35,980 nucleotides of DNA from Gammaproteobacteria bacterium (GCA_009692245.1 SHZN01000004.1:1-35980); one strand, 5' to 3'; numbered from the stretch's first letter, positions 1 through 8,671 are shown. The notes: generated by a model not told the origin, from the letters alone. A program made the numbers and translations.

Positions 1-396
1 CTCGAGCGCCGCGGCCTCCTCGATTCCAGGCGGCACCAAAGCATCGGGCTGTTCGAAGGCGAGCGCTGCGAGCAATTCCGCCTCGCGTGACGGATTGCGT
101 TCGAGCAGCGCGGCGGCGAGCGCCCATTCGTTGAGTTCGGTCGCCGTGATCAGCTGATCGGGTGGTGCGGCGAGCGCCAGCGAAGCGCCGCTGGCATGTG
201 GAATCGCGGCGACCGCAGAGTCAGGCCAGCCGAGATGTTTTTTCGCGCGCTGTACACGCGACTTTCAGGCCTTGAGGAGTGCGGCATCGGTGTCCGTCGC
301 CGCGGACTCGAGCACGGCACCGGGGCCGTCGAAGAACCGGTTGTGCCCGGTCAATCGTCGCGAGTCGGTGAACGGCGGTACCGTTGCCCCGATCAG
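1..396 (-). pseudogene. CphA-like Mur ligase (second cyanophycin synthetase family gene), broken, partial
   Basis: Reading the minus strand just behind cphA gives a frame with SRRLTGHNRFFDGPGAVLES, then a TGA at 267-265, then in the same frame HLGWPDSAVAAIPHASGASL and APPDQLITATELNEWAL, open to the window edge. This resembles the N-terminus of the shorter Mur-ligase-type CphA paralogue often found after cphA. No ORF-track line reports it because it is interrupted. A second oddity is the start: no ATG, GTG or TTG occurs in this frame between an upstream TGA and the conserved region. Only a CTG (396-394) overlapping the cphA stop as CTGA is available, suggesting a degraded ATGA-type overlap. 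The rest of the gene lies outside the window. The family assignment is from memory of the motifs; the in-frame stop is seen directly. Confidence 0.68.
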
Positions 397-3191
397 TCGG
401 ACGCCTCCGGCGCGTAACGGATGCCGCGTTCATCGCGGATCAACCCGTCGAGTGCCAGTGGCGCGAGACTTTCTGGAATCTGCTCGGTGACCGGCGACGA
501 AACGACGGATTCCGGCACGCGCGCCGCGGCCGGAGCCGATGTGCCTTCGGGCCGGAAGCGGATGATCTGTTTCCAGGAACGCACCAGTGCATCGGAGAAA
601 ATCAGCAACAGGTCGCCGGTCCGGCCCATGCGCAGCGCCGCGTCGATCGCTTCCTGCTCATCCGGGATCACCGAGATCGCGGATTTCTTGACGCCTGCGG
701 CGATCAGCGCCTCCGCCTGGATGCGTGGCACCTCGTCGCTCGCACGATTCCGCAGATTGTCGTCGCGGCGGCAGATGTAATGATCGAAGCGTCCGGCGAC
801 GGCCAGCGCGATCGCGCGCAAGTCCTCGTCACGCCGGTCGCCCGGTCCCGCGAGCACGACGATGCGCCTGCCCGTGACATCGAGGCGGCCGGCGAGGTCG
901 GCGAGCATGGACACCGCGTGCGCATTGTGACCGTAATCGAATAGCACCTTGAATGGGTGCTCGTCGAAAATGTTCATGCGCCCGGGGGCCTGGTAGAAGG
1001 TCGTGTCGAAGGTGCGAAGTCCCTGGCGGATCGCGTCGAGCTTGACGCCGAGCGAGAAGGCCATCGACGCAGCGAACATTGCGTTCTGTACATTGTGCGT
1101 CGCGCGTCCCTCGAGCGTCGCCGGGATCAGATGGGTCCAGACCAGCGGGATGTGGCCGCCGCGGTCATAGAGCGTGACCATCTAGCCATTGACGCCGGCT
1201 TCGAGCGCACAGGCCCGGCCGCCCGCGCGGATGTGTTCGCGCACCAGCGCATGCTGCGGATTCAGCGTGACGTAGCAAATGTATTCCGCATCGGTGTGCG
1301 CCGACATCCTGAGCACCAGCGGGTCGTCGGCATTCAGCACGGCGCAACCGGTTGCGCCCTCGACGACCACGCGCTTGATCTCGGCGAGTTGCTCCAGCGT
1401 GTCGATGCCCTTGAGGCCCAGGTGATCCGCCTGCACGTTGAGCACGGCACCGACATCCACACTCGGGACTCCCATGCCCGCGCGCAACAGGCCACCGCGC
1501 GCGGTCTCGAGCACCGCTGCATCGATGTGCGGGTCGGCCAGCACCATGCGCGCCGACACCGGGCCCGTCATGTCGCCGGAAACGGTGCGCTGCCCGTCGA
1601 TATAGACGCCATCGGTCGTCGTGAGGCCCGGCGTGTAGCCGGCCATCTTCAATATGTGGGCGAGCATGCGCGCGGTCGTGGTCTTGCCGTTGGTGCCGGT
1701 GATCGCCGCGATCGGCACGCGCGATGGCGCACCCTGCGGAAACAACATGTCGATGACGGGTGTCGCGACATCGCGCGGCGTGCCCTCGGAGGGCGCGACA
1801 TGCATGCGGAATCCAGGCGCCGCGTTGACCTCGCAGATGCCGCCGCCGATCTCGCGGTAGGAGAGGGTGATGTCCTTCGACAGGAAATCCACGCCGCCGA
1901 CGTCGAGGCCGATGGCCCTGATCGCGCGCACCGCCATGTCGCGATTGTCGGGATGGATCACGTCGGTCACGTCGGTTGCGGTGCCGCCGGTCGAAAGATT
2001 CGCGGTCGAGCGCAGGTAGACCTTTTGTCCGGCCTCTGGCACCGAGTCCGCTGTGAGCCCGGCACGCGCAAGCATCGCCTGCGCTTGTGCATCGAGCTCG
2101 AGGCGTGTCAGGACTTTTTCATGGCCGACACCGCGCCGCGAATCCTGGTTGACGATCTCCATGAGCTCGGTGACCTTGTGCCTGCCGTCACCGACCACGT
2201 GTCCGGGCGTGCGCCGCGTTGCCGCGACGAGTTCGCCATTCACGACCAGCAGCCGGTGGTCGTCGCCCTCGAGGTAGGTCTCGACGATCACCGAGCGTGA
2301 ATGCTCCCGGGCGGCCGCAAAGCCGCGCGTGACTTCTTCATCATTCATGAGCCGGATCGAGATGCCGCGGCCGTGATTGCCGTTGTAGGGCTTGGTCACG
2401 ACCGGAAAGCCGAGCCGGTTCGCCGCGCGCACGGCTTCCCGCTCGGATTGCACCAGTTCCTGGCGCGGCACCGGCAGGCCCAGCGAGCCGAGGATGCGGT
2501 TGGTTTCTTCCTTGTCGCTCGCCAGCTCGACCGCAATATGCGGCGTGCGGCCCGTGACAGTCGCCTGCAGGCGCTGCTGGTAACGGCCATGGCCCAGCTG
2601 GATCAGCGATTGGTCATTGAGCCTGAGCCACGGAATACCCCGTTTCTCGGCGGCATGCACCAATGATGCGGTCGAAGGCCCGAGCGCGCGCCGCTGCGCG
2701 TAGCGGATGTATTCGTCGCGCGCGACCGGCCAGCTCCAGTCGGCGGGCACGGTGTCCGCCGGGCGGATCGCATTGGGCAGCAGTGAGCAAAGCAGCCGCA
2801 GGGCAAGCTCGCCGGCGGCGATGCCTTCCTCGCGTTCAGCGTACTCGTATACAACTGAATAGTGCCCCGGCATGTCGAGACTGCGCGTCTTGCCGAAGCT
2901 GACGTCCTCGCCCGCGACATTCTGCAGTTCGAGCGCGACATGCTCGAGTACATGGCCGAGCCAGGTGCCGTCGTCTGCATGCATCCGGCGGATGAAGCCG
3001 CCCGGCACCTGGAAGGAACAACCGTGCTCGGCGAGGCCAGGCAGCGCCTCGACAAGGGCGTTTACGAAGGACTTGCCGAGGCGGCCGGTCGGCCAGGCCT
3101 CGAGTTCCCCGAGGTCGAGCTCGAAGCGAATAACCGGGAAGCGCGCGCAATGCGATGGCCCGACGTAGACGGAACGGTCGAGTATGCGCAT
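393..3191 (-). pseudogene. cphA: Cyanophycin synthetase CphA, interrupted by an in-frame TAG
   Basis: Cyanophycin synthetase polymerises Asp and Arg into a cytoplasmic nitrogen reserve. Two ORF-track entries (669 aa and 262 aa) are one gene: same frame, separated by a single TAG at 1184-1182, in the middle of the Mur ligase domain (VNG-stop-MVTLYDRGG). Total length is 932 codons, usual for the family. The N-terminus MRILDRSVYVGPSH is typical; an ATP-grasp domain spans roughly residues 200-480 (KPYNGNHGRGISIRL), and the Mur ligase P-loop GTNGKTTTARML lies near 499. After the stop come HIPLVWTHLIPATLEGRA and VLFDYGHNAHAV, which are needed for activity. The TAG is followed at once by ATG, so reinitiation giving two polypeptides is conceivable but speculative. 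Apart from this codon the reading frame looks undamaged, so the lesion seems recent. It lies 8 nt after broken cphB. Confidence 0.88.
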
Positions 3192-3199
3192 GGGCTGCT

Positions 3200-4020
3200 T
3201 CAGCTGGTTGAGGCGCTCCGCGTGTGCAGGTTGAAGGTCGCGCCCGTAGTCAGCAGGTGCACGACGAGCCCGAGGATGCAGATCGGCTGGCCCTCGGCGG
3301 CGCTGTCAACCGACGAGAACGTGACTTTCGCGGCGTCCACGACCGTCACGCCGCCACTGCCCTCGACCTCTAGCGTCTCGTCGGGCCCGATGAATGCCGC
3401 GGTGTCCTCATCGAGTCCAATGCCGACCGCAAATGGATTGTAGGCGAGCGCCGTGATCAGCCGGCCGAGCCGGTCGCGCTGGCGGAAATGCTGGTCGATG
3501 ATGAAGCGATGCGTGAGCCCGAGGCCGGGTGCAAGTCGCACGCTGCCGGCGATCGCCGACGAACCGTCGTCGCCGAAGGCGATCATGTGCTCGGACAGGA
3601 TGCTGGCCCCTGCGCTCGTGCCGCCGACGGTCACGCCGCGTGCGTTCTGTGAGCGGATCAGCTTGGCAACCGGCGTGCCGCCCAGGAGCGTGGTCAGCCG
3701 CAGTTGGTTGCCACCCGTGAAGAAGATGCCGGTTGCCTGGGCCAGGCGTTAGAGCCGGCCCTGTTCCTGGCAATCACGCCGCGTATCGAAATCCATCACG
3801 GCGACATGTCGCGCGCCGAGGTCGCGGAACAACTGCTCGTAGCGCGGCCGGATTCATGGGCGCGGCTCGCGGTCGGGATCACGACGATGTCGGCGTCACT
3901 GCTCCCCGAGACACGCACGAAGCGTTCGAGGATGCGCGGGTCGTTTTCCTTGTTCTCGGCGCCGCCGATCGGCACGATGTAGCCGCGCGTTTCGCCGTCG
4001 GGAACTTTGCTGGGGCACAT
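3200..4020 (-). pseudogene. cphB: Cyanophycinase CphB, frameshift plus in-frame TAA
   Basis: Cyanophycinase is a serine exopeptidase that degrades cyanophycin to beta-Asp-Arg. The coding trace starts at ATG 4020 with GYIVPIGGAENKENDPRI and IVVIPTASRAHESG, then must change frame near 3841-3851 to continue as YEQLFRDLGARHVAVMDFD. It meets TAA at 3751-3749 (QGRL-stop-RLAQATG) and goes on as IFFTGGNQLRLTTLLGGTP and VTVGGTSAGAS, which holds the catalytic-serine motif, ending at TGA 3202-3200. The ORF track shows only the two ends (3796-4020 and 3200-3634). With the lesions repaired it would be about 272 aa, near family size. The frameshift looks like a 1-nt loss (or 2-nt gain). The start lies 4 nt behind the yqeY stop, so it was probably transcribed with rpsU-yqeY. 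Two independent lesions make a functional product unlikely. Confidence 0.88.
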
Positions 4021-4024
4021 GCGA

Positions 4025-4471
4025 TCAGCCGCCGAGCGCGGTCTTGATGCGCGCCGACAATGCGCCGATGTCGGTGCGGCCCTGGACCTTCGGTTTCAGG
4101 ATGCCCATGACCTTACCCATCTCCTTCATGGAGGCGGCGCCGGTGGCGGCGATAGCCTCGCGGATCAGCGCCTCGAGCTCGGCGTCGCCGAGCTGCGCGG
4201 GCAGGTATTGCCTCAGCCAGGCGATCTCGGCCGATTCTTTGGCGACCAGGTCGGCGCGATGACCGGCCTCGAACTGGGTGACCGATTCGCGGCGCTGCTT
4301 GATCATCTTGTCGATGACGGTGAGCACCTGCGCATCGTCGAGCGTGATCCGCTCATCCACTTCACGTTGCTGGATGCCCGCCTGCAGCATGCGGATGCCC
4401 GAAAGGCGATCCTTCTCGCCCGAGCGCATCGCAGCCTTCATTTCTTCGGTGATGCGGGCCTTGAGGGTCAT
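4025..4471 (-). CDS. yqeY: GatB/YqeY domain-containing protein
   Basis: A 148-aa YqeY-type protein. The family shares a helical domain with the tail of the amidotransferase subunit GatB and is thought to act on tRNA or translation, but the exact role is unknown. The sequence begins MTLKARITEEMKAAMRSGEK and has the typical LRQYLPAQLGDAEL and KEMGKVMGILKPKVQGR stretches. I chose the internal ATG at 4471 rather than the ORF-track start at 4507, because the longer form would overlap rpsU and the family starts at MTLK. It begins 7 nt after the rpsU stop, so the two are a unit; rpsU-yqeY(-dnaG) is a widespread order. Here dnaG does not follow; the broken cph genes do. Confidence 0.9.
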   Translation of the reverse strand: MTLKARITEEMKAAMRSGEKDRLSGIRMLQAGIQQREVDERITLDDAQVLTVIDKMIKQRRESVTQFEAGHRADLVAKESAEIAWLRQYLPAQLGDAELEALIREAIAATGAASMKEMGKVMGILKPKVQGRTDIGALSARIKTALGG

Positions 4472-4478
4472 CCCGGGA

Positions 4479-4694
4479 TCAGCGCGTCGCGGTGCGGCTG
4501 CCGCCATCGCGCGTGGAGCGCTTCAGGTGCCGCTTGATCGCCGCAGCCTTCTTGCGTTTCCGTTCCTGGGTGGGCTTCTCGTAGAATTCCCGACGACGCA
4601 GTTCAGTCAGCACGCCAGCCTTTTCGCAGGCGCGCTTGAAACGGCGCAACGTGGCGTCGAAATACTCGTTCTCGCGGATACGGACACTCGGCAT
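4479..4694 (-). CDS. rpsU: 30S ribosomal protein S21
   Basis: Bacterial small-subunit protein S21, 71 aa, basic, with the family-typical N-terminus [20 protein letters not shown] and central [15 protein letters not shown]. It binds the 30S platform near the mRNA exit and helps initiation. Start ATG at 4694 gives the standard length. It is divergent from tsaD across about 95 bp, an arrangement common in gammaproteobacteria, and is followed closely by yqeY. A strong sigma70-like promoter lies upstream (see 4750-4778). Confidence 0.97.
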   Translation of the reverse strand: MPSVRIRENEYFDATLRRFKRACEKAGVLTELRRREFYEKPTQERKRKKAAAIKRHLKRSTRDGGSRTATR

Positions 4695-4749
4695 TCAAAC
4701 CTCGTCTGAAGGGCGACCCCCCGGAAGTGCCCCGGGGAAAGGGCCCGGA

Positions 4750-4778
4750 ATTGTAGTGATCTGCCCCCGGAAAATCAA
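4750..4778 (-). promoter_or_regulatory. Sigma70-type promoter for rpsU-yqeY
   Basis: On the minus strand the rpsU-tsaD spacer contains TTGATT (4778-4773), exactly 17 nt, then TACAAT (4755-4750). The -10 matches 5 of 6 consensus bases and the -35 matches 4 of 6. The predicted start would leave a leader of roughly 50 nt before the rpsU ATG. This is a motif-based call only. Confidence 0.6.
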
Positions 4779-4788
4779 AAGACTAGAC

Positions 4789-5808
4789 ATGAGAGTCCTT
4801 GGCATAGAAACCTCCTGCGATGAGACCGCGGTCGCCGTCTACGACGGCGAACGTGGCCTTATGGCCAATCGTGTGTGGAGCCAGATCGAATTGCACCGAC
4901 CCCACGGCGGCGTCGTGCCCGAGCTTGCCTCGCGCGAGCACGTGGAACGGCTGCTGCCGATGATCGAGGACAGCCTTGGGGACGCCGGGATTGCTCCGCA
5001 AGCCATTGATGGGATTGCCTATACGGCGGGCCCGGGCCTGATCGGCGCGCTCCTTGTCGGGGCGACGGTCGCCCGCAGCCTCGGCTATGCCTGGGCAGTG
5101 CCGGTGGTCGGCGTACATCATCTGGAAGGCCACCTGCTGGCGCCGCAGCTCGAGCCCGGGGCGCCGGAATTCCCGTTTATCGCGCTGCTGGTCTCCGGTG
5201 GCCACACGATGCTGGTCGAGGTCGCCGGGCTCGGCCGCTACCGCATCCTGGGTGAAACACTGGACGATGCAGCAGGCGAGGCCTTCGACAAGACCGCAAA
5301 ACTGCTGGGGCTCGAATACCCGGGCGGGCCGGCGCTCGCGGCACTCGCGGAATCAGGCCGCGACGGCGTGTTCGAATTCCCGCGGCCGATGCTCGATCGT
5401 CCGGGGCTAGACTTCAGTTTCAGCGGCCTCAAGACTGCGGTCGTGGTGGCGCTGCGTGGCCGCACCCTCGATGCGCAGGCGCGGGCCGATGCCGCAAGGG
5501 GATTCGAGTCGGCGATGGTCGAGACGCTCGTTGCGAAGGCATTGAGGGCCATCCGACAGACCGGCATTGGGGCTCTCGTTGTGGCAGGCGGCGTCGGCGC
5601 GAACCGGCGCCTGCGCGCGGAACTGGCCGCCGCAGTCGTGGCGGCAGGCGGTCGCGTGCATTACCCGCGGCCCGAGTTCTGCACCGACAATGCGGCGATG
5701 ATCGCGCTCGTCGGCCATGCGCGCCTCGTCGCGGGCGAGCGCGAAGCGCTCCCGGTTCACGCGCGTGCGCGCTGGCCACTGGATGATCTGGCCGCGCCGC
5801 GGCATTGA
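4789..5808 (+). CDS. tsaD: tRNA N6-adenosine threonylcarbamoyltransferase TsaD
   Basis: TsaD transfers the threonylcarbamoyl group to A37 of ANN-decoding tRNAs (t6A), working with TsaB, TsaC and TsaE. The protein is 339 aa, the usual size. It opens with [20 protein letters not shown], has the metal-binding HHLEGH motif, VSGGHTML, the signature [26 protein letters not shown], and the C-terminal [10 protein letters not shown] aspartate region. The ATG at 4789 was chosen over the ORF-track start at 4636, whose extra 51 codons lie antisense to the rpsU region and do not resemble the family. It is divergent from rpsU and followed 8 nt later by folB. The plsY gene that separates these two in Pseudomonas is absent. 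Confidence 0.97.
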   Translation: MRVLGIETSCDETAVAVYDGERGLMANRVWSQIELHRPHGGVVPELASREHVERLLPMIEDSLGDAGIAPQAIDGIAYTAGPGLIGALLVGATVARSLGYAWAVPVVGVHHLEGHLLAPQLEPGAPEFPFIALLVSGGHTMLVEVAGLGRYRILGETLDDAAGEAFDKTAKLLGLEYPGGPALAALAESGRDGVFEFPRPMLDRPGLDFSFSGLKTAVVVALRGRTLDAQARADAARGFESAMVETLVAKALRAIRQTGIGALVVAGGVGANRRLRAELAAAVVAAGGRVHYPRPEFCTDNAAMIALVGHARLVAGEREALPVHARARWPLDDLAAPRH

Positions 5809-5816
5809 GAGGCAAT

Positions 5817-6173
5817 GTGGACAAGATCTTCCTGACCGCTCTTTCGACCGAGGCCGTGATCGGGATCTTCGACTGGGAACGCGAGATCAAGCAGCGGCTC
5901 GACGTCGACCTCGAGTTGTCGCTCGATCTCGCCGCTGCGGGCAATAGCGACTCGATCCACGACACGCTCAACTACAAAGTGGTCGCGAAGCGCGTACTCG
6001 CCTTCGTCGGAGAAAGCCGGTTCCAGCTCGTTGAAACGCTGGCCGAACGCATCGCGGGCCTGCTGCTGGCGGAATTTCCAATCGCGCGGGTGCGCGTGAC
6101 CGTGCACAAGCCGGGCGCGATCCGCAATTCCAGTGACGTCGGCGTGGTCATCGAGCGCAGCCGGGATGCCTGA
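5817..6173 (+). CDS. folB: Dihydroneopterin aldolase FolB
   Basis: FolB cleaves 7,8-dihydroneopterin to 6-hydroxymethyl-dihydropterin and glycolaldehyde in folate synthesis. The product is 118 aa from the GTG at 5817, preceded by a GAGAGG ribosome-binding site; the TTG at 5805 in the ORF track overlaps the tsaD stop and is less likely. Family motifs seen: GIFDWEREIKQRL near the N-terminus, SIHDTLNYKVVAKRV, FQLVETLAERIA, and VTVHKPGAI carrying the conserved catalytic lysine. It overlaps folK by 8 nt, which suggests translational coupling of two consecutive pathway steps. Confidence 0.95.
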   Translation: MDKIFLTALSTEAVIGIFDWEREIKQRLDVDLELSLDLAAAGNSDSIHDTLNYKVVAKRVLAFVGESRFQLVETLAERIAGLLLAEFPIARVRVTVHKPGAIRNSSDVGVVIERSRDA

Positions 6174-6660
6174 GGTCTATGTCGCGGCCGGCAGCAACAT
6201 CCGGCCGCGCACCCACCTGCGTGAGGCTCTTGCAGCGCTTGCCGCCGCCTGGCCGGGATTGCGCGCCTCGCGCACCTGGTCAAATGCCGCGATCGGTTTC
6301 GCGGGCGACGATTTCATCAACCTGGTCGTCGGCTTCGAAACCGACGAGCTGCTGGCGAAGGTGCTGGAGCGCCTGAAAGCGATCGAGGGGGCCAGCGGGC
6401 GTGAGCGCGGGGCGAAGAAATGGGCACCGCGCACGCTCGATCTCGACCTGCTGCTGTACGGCGACCTAGTCGGGCAATTCCCCGGCGCGACGCTGCCGCG
6501 CGTGGACCTTGCCGAACGCGCGTACGTACTTGGGCCGCTCGCCGAGCTTGCGCCGCATCACAGGCACCCGGTTCTCGGGGCGACATTTGGCGAGTTATGG
6601 AAAGCTTTCGACCGCAGCAGCCACGCGCTGCGCGAAGTCTCGCTCGACGGGGGGAATTGA
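6166..6660 (+). CDS. folK: 2-amino-4-hydroxy-6-hydroxymethyldihydropteridine diphosphokinase FolK
   Basis: FolK transfers pyrophosphate from ATP to the FolB product, forming the substrate of dihydropteroate synthase. The product is 164 aa. It shows the N-terminal VYVAAGSNIRPRTHL (AxGSN motif), a substrate-binding region around NAAIGFAGDDFINLVV, and the signature KKWAPRTLDLDLLLYG with the magnesium-binding aspartates. Start ATG at 6166 lies inside the end of folB; the ORF-track start at 6133 would deepen the overlap. The C-terminus is RAYVLGPLAELAPHHRHP plus a short tail. It ends 8 nt before the convergent SDR gene. Confidence 0.96.
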   Translation: MPEVYVAAGSNIRPRTHLREALAALAAAWPGLRASRTWSNAAIGFAGDDFINLVVGFETDELLAKVLERLKAIEGASGRERGAKKWAPRTLDLDLLLYGDLVGQFPGATLPRVDLAERAYVLGPLAELAPHHRHPVLGATFGELWKAFDRSSHALREVSLDGGN

Positions 6661-6668
6661 TGCGACGG

Positions 6669-7433
6669 TCAGCGGTCCTCGCCGCCGATCAGGCGCCCGC
6701 CGTCGACCGCCAGCACCTGGCCGGTCACGAATGGAGCGTCGGTCGCAAAGAAAATCGCGGCCCTCGCCACATCGTCCGGCGAGCCGCTGCGTTTCAGCGC
6801 GGTGCGCGCCACGATGCGCCGGCGCAAATCCTCGTCGACGCCGTTCTCCGGCCACATCACGGGTCCGGGCGCGATGGCATTGACGCGGATGTCGGGGCCG
6901 AGTTCGCGCGCGAGCGATTGCGTCAGCATCACGAGCGCGGCCTTGGCCGCGCAATAGACCGCATGCCGGCCCAGCGGTCGCAGTGCGTGGATGTCGGCGA
7001 TATTGAGGATGAGTCCATTGCGCCGGCGCAGTTCGGGCGCGGCGGCCTGGGAAAGGAACAGGGGCGCGCGCAGGTTCGTGCCAATCAGGTCTTCGAACTG
7101 CGCCGGCGTGATTTTACCGACCGGCGTCGGATAGAAGGTGGAGGCGTTATTGACGAGCACGTCGAGCGCGCCAAGCGTGGCGATGACGGAGGACGGAAGT
7201 GCCTCGAGGGCCGCCAGATCGGCCAGGTCGGCGCCGAATGCCGCTGCGGACGCCGGCCGCTCCGTGTTCATCGCGGCAACCAGCCTGCCGGCCTCCGCGG
7301 CGGAGCGGTGGTAATGCACGGCGACCTTCGCGCCCTCTGCATGAAAAGCCTGCGCAATCACCGCGCCGATGCGTCGTGCGGCGCCGGTGATCAGTACAAC
7401 CTTGTCCTTGAGTGGCGGAGCGGCTGCGGGCAT
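6669..7433 (-). CDS. Pteridine-reductase-like short-chain dehydrogenase
   Basis: A 254-aa SDR. The Rossmann motif is TGAARRIGAVIAQAF; the RR pair favours NADPH. The cluster NNAST is present, and the active site reads NIADIHALRPLGRHAVYCAAK: YxxxK is kept, but an aspartate (NIAD) stands where most SDRs have serine. That Asp is the hallmark of the pteridine reductases PTR1 and FolM, which reduce dihydrobiopterin, dihydromonapterin or dihydrofolate. Its place directly after folB-folK (convergent) agrees with a pterin substrate. The C-terminus has the usual TGQVLAVDGGRLIGG. The start at 7433 (MPAAAPPLKDK) replaces the ORF-track start, which adds 57 residues overlapping the divergent midA gene. Exact substrate is inferred. 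Confidence 0.88.
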   Translation of the reverse strand: MPAAAPPLKDKVVLITGAARRIGAVIAQAFHAEGAKVAVHYHRSAAEAGRLVAAMNTERPASAAAFGADLADLAALEALPSSVIATLGALDVLVNNASTFYPTPVGKITPAQFEDLIGTNLRAPLFLSQAAAPELRRRNGLILNIADIHALRPLGRHAVYCAAKAALVMLTQSLARELGPDIRVNAIAPGPVMWPENGVDEDLRRRIVARTALKRSGSPDDVARAAIFFATDAPFVTGQVLAVDGGRLIGGEDR

Positions 7434-7492
7434 CGCGTTCAGGTCGCTGGTGGAGCCGGGTGGCGACGATACCACGCTCAGCGCGGTGCGCG

Positions 7493-8662
7493 ATGCTGAT
7501 GCCCGATTCGCTGCCGCCCCTTTCGCCCGCCGAGGCCGCGCACAGCGAACTGGTGGCAGCACACTTGCGCTCGCTGATCGCGGCGGGCGGCGGCTGGCTG
7601 CCATTCTCGCGATTCATGGACGCGGCGCTCTATGCGCCGGGTCTCGGCTATTACATGGCGGGCCAGGCCCGTTTCGGGACCGGCGGCGATTTCGTCACGG
7701 CGCCGGAGATCTCGCCACTCTTCGCGCGCTGTCTCGCGACCCAGGTTGCCGAGATCCTGGAACGCGCGGGTGGGGGGGACCTGGTCGAGTACGGCGCAGG
7801 CAATGGCGCCCTGGCCGCCGGTCTCCTGGGGGCGCTGGCCAGGATCGATGCCTTGCCACGCCGCTATCGCATCGTCGAAATCAGCGCGCCACTTCGCGCC
7901 CAACAACAGGCGCGGATTGCGCAGCTTCCAGGACTCGCCGACCGGGTCGAGTGGCTGGACGGACCACCCGCGAAGACCTGGCAGGGCGCGGCGCTTGCGA
8001 ACGAAGTCCTCGATGCGATGCCGGTCGATCGCTTCCGCGCAGCTCACAACGGCTGTGAAGCCATCGGCGTCGTCGCCGCGGGCCAGGGGTTTGACTGGCA
8101 ATCGCGCCCTGCGGACGCGGCGCTCGCGAATGCCGTCACGGGTCTCAATATGGCGCTGCCTGACGGCTATGTATCGGAATGGCGCCCGATGTTGCCTGCC
8201 TGGATTGACACGGCGACCGCAACGCTCGGAATGGGTGCATTGCTGCTGATTGATTACGGCCTGCCGCGATCGCAGAACTACCATGCGTCGCGCGACGGCG
8301 GCAGCTTGTGCGCTTTCTACCGGCATCGGCGCGTGGACGACGTCTTTGCGCGTGTGGGCCTGCAGGACCTGACGGCCTGGGTTGATTTCACCGCAGTCGC
8401 GGAGGCAGCGACCGCGACAGGCCTTGCAGTCGCCGGCTTCGCGACCCAGGCGCATTTCCTCGCCTCGCTCGGCATCGATCGCGAACTCGCGGCCGCGCTC
8501 GAAGGCACGCATATGCGTGAGGCGCTGGCGTTGAGCCAGGGCGCCGCGATGCTGCTGCTGCCCGGCGAGATGGGCGAGCGTTTCAAAGTCATGGCGCTCA
8601 CGCGCGACATCGAGGGCACACTCACGGGCTTCAGTTTCCGCGACCTTTCGGCGAGCCTGTAG
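7493..8662 (+). CDS. MidA/NDUFAF7-family SAM-dependent protein methyltransferase
   Basis: A class I methyltransferase of the family that includes mitochondrial NDUFAF7 (MidA), which methylates an arginine of a complex I subunit. About 389 aa. Motifs: YAPGLGYYMAGQARFGTGGD and FVTAPEISPLFARC near the N-terminus (family-specific), the SAM-binding loop VEYGAGNGALAAGLL, and ALANEVLDAMPVDRF (the NE/D motif typical of MidA). The start is ATG 7493 or 7499; both lie just past the divergent SDR start, and I cannot choose firmly. A bacterial target is not shown; a possible tie to complex I is strengthened a little by the NDUFA9-like gene at 11886-12848. It is followed after 9 nt by uppP. Confidence 0.9.
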   Translation: MLMPDSLPPLSPAEAAHSELVAAHLRSLIAAGGGWLPFSRFMDAALYAPGLGYYMAGQARFGTGGDFVTAPEISPLFARCLATQVAEILERAGGGDLVEYGAGNGALAAGLLGALARIDALPRRYRIVEISAPLRAQQQARIAQLPGLADRVEWLDGPPAKTWQGAALANEVLDAMPVDRFRAAHNGCEAIGVVAAGQGFDWQSRPADAALANAVTGLNMALPDGYVSEWRPMLPAWIDTATATLGMGALLLIDYGLPRSQNYHASRDGGSLCAFYRHRRVDDVFARVGLQDLTAWVDFTAVAEAATATGLAVAGFATQAHFLASLGIDRELAAALEGTHMREALALSQGAAMLLLPGEMGERFKVMALTRDIEGTLTGFSFRDLSASL

Positions 8663-8671
8663 AGTATTGCC

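Noticed and set aside
265-1184. Stop-codon recoding (selenocysteine at TGA, pyrrolysine at TAG) as an explanation for the cph stops
   Set aside because: TGA, TAG and TAA all occur along with a frameshift, no selenocysteine is known in these families, and other genes in the window use normal stops.
957-2300. 447-aa plus-strand ORF
   Set aside because: It is antisense to cphA, whose motifs are unmistakable; the product is Arg/His/Asp-rich low-complexity sequence typical of a GC-rich shadow frame.
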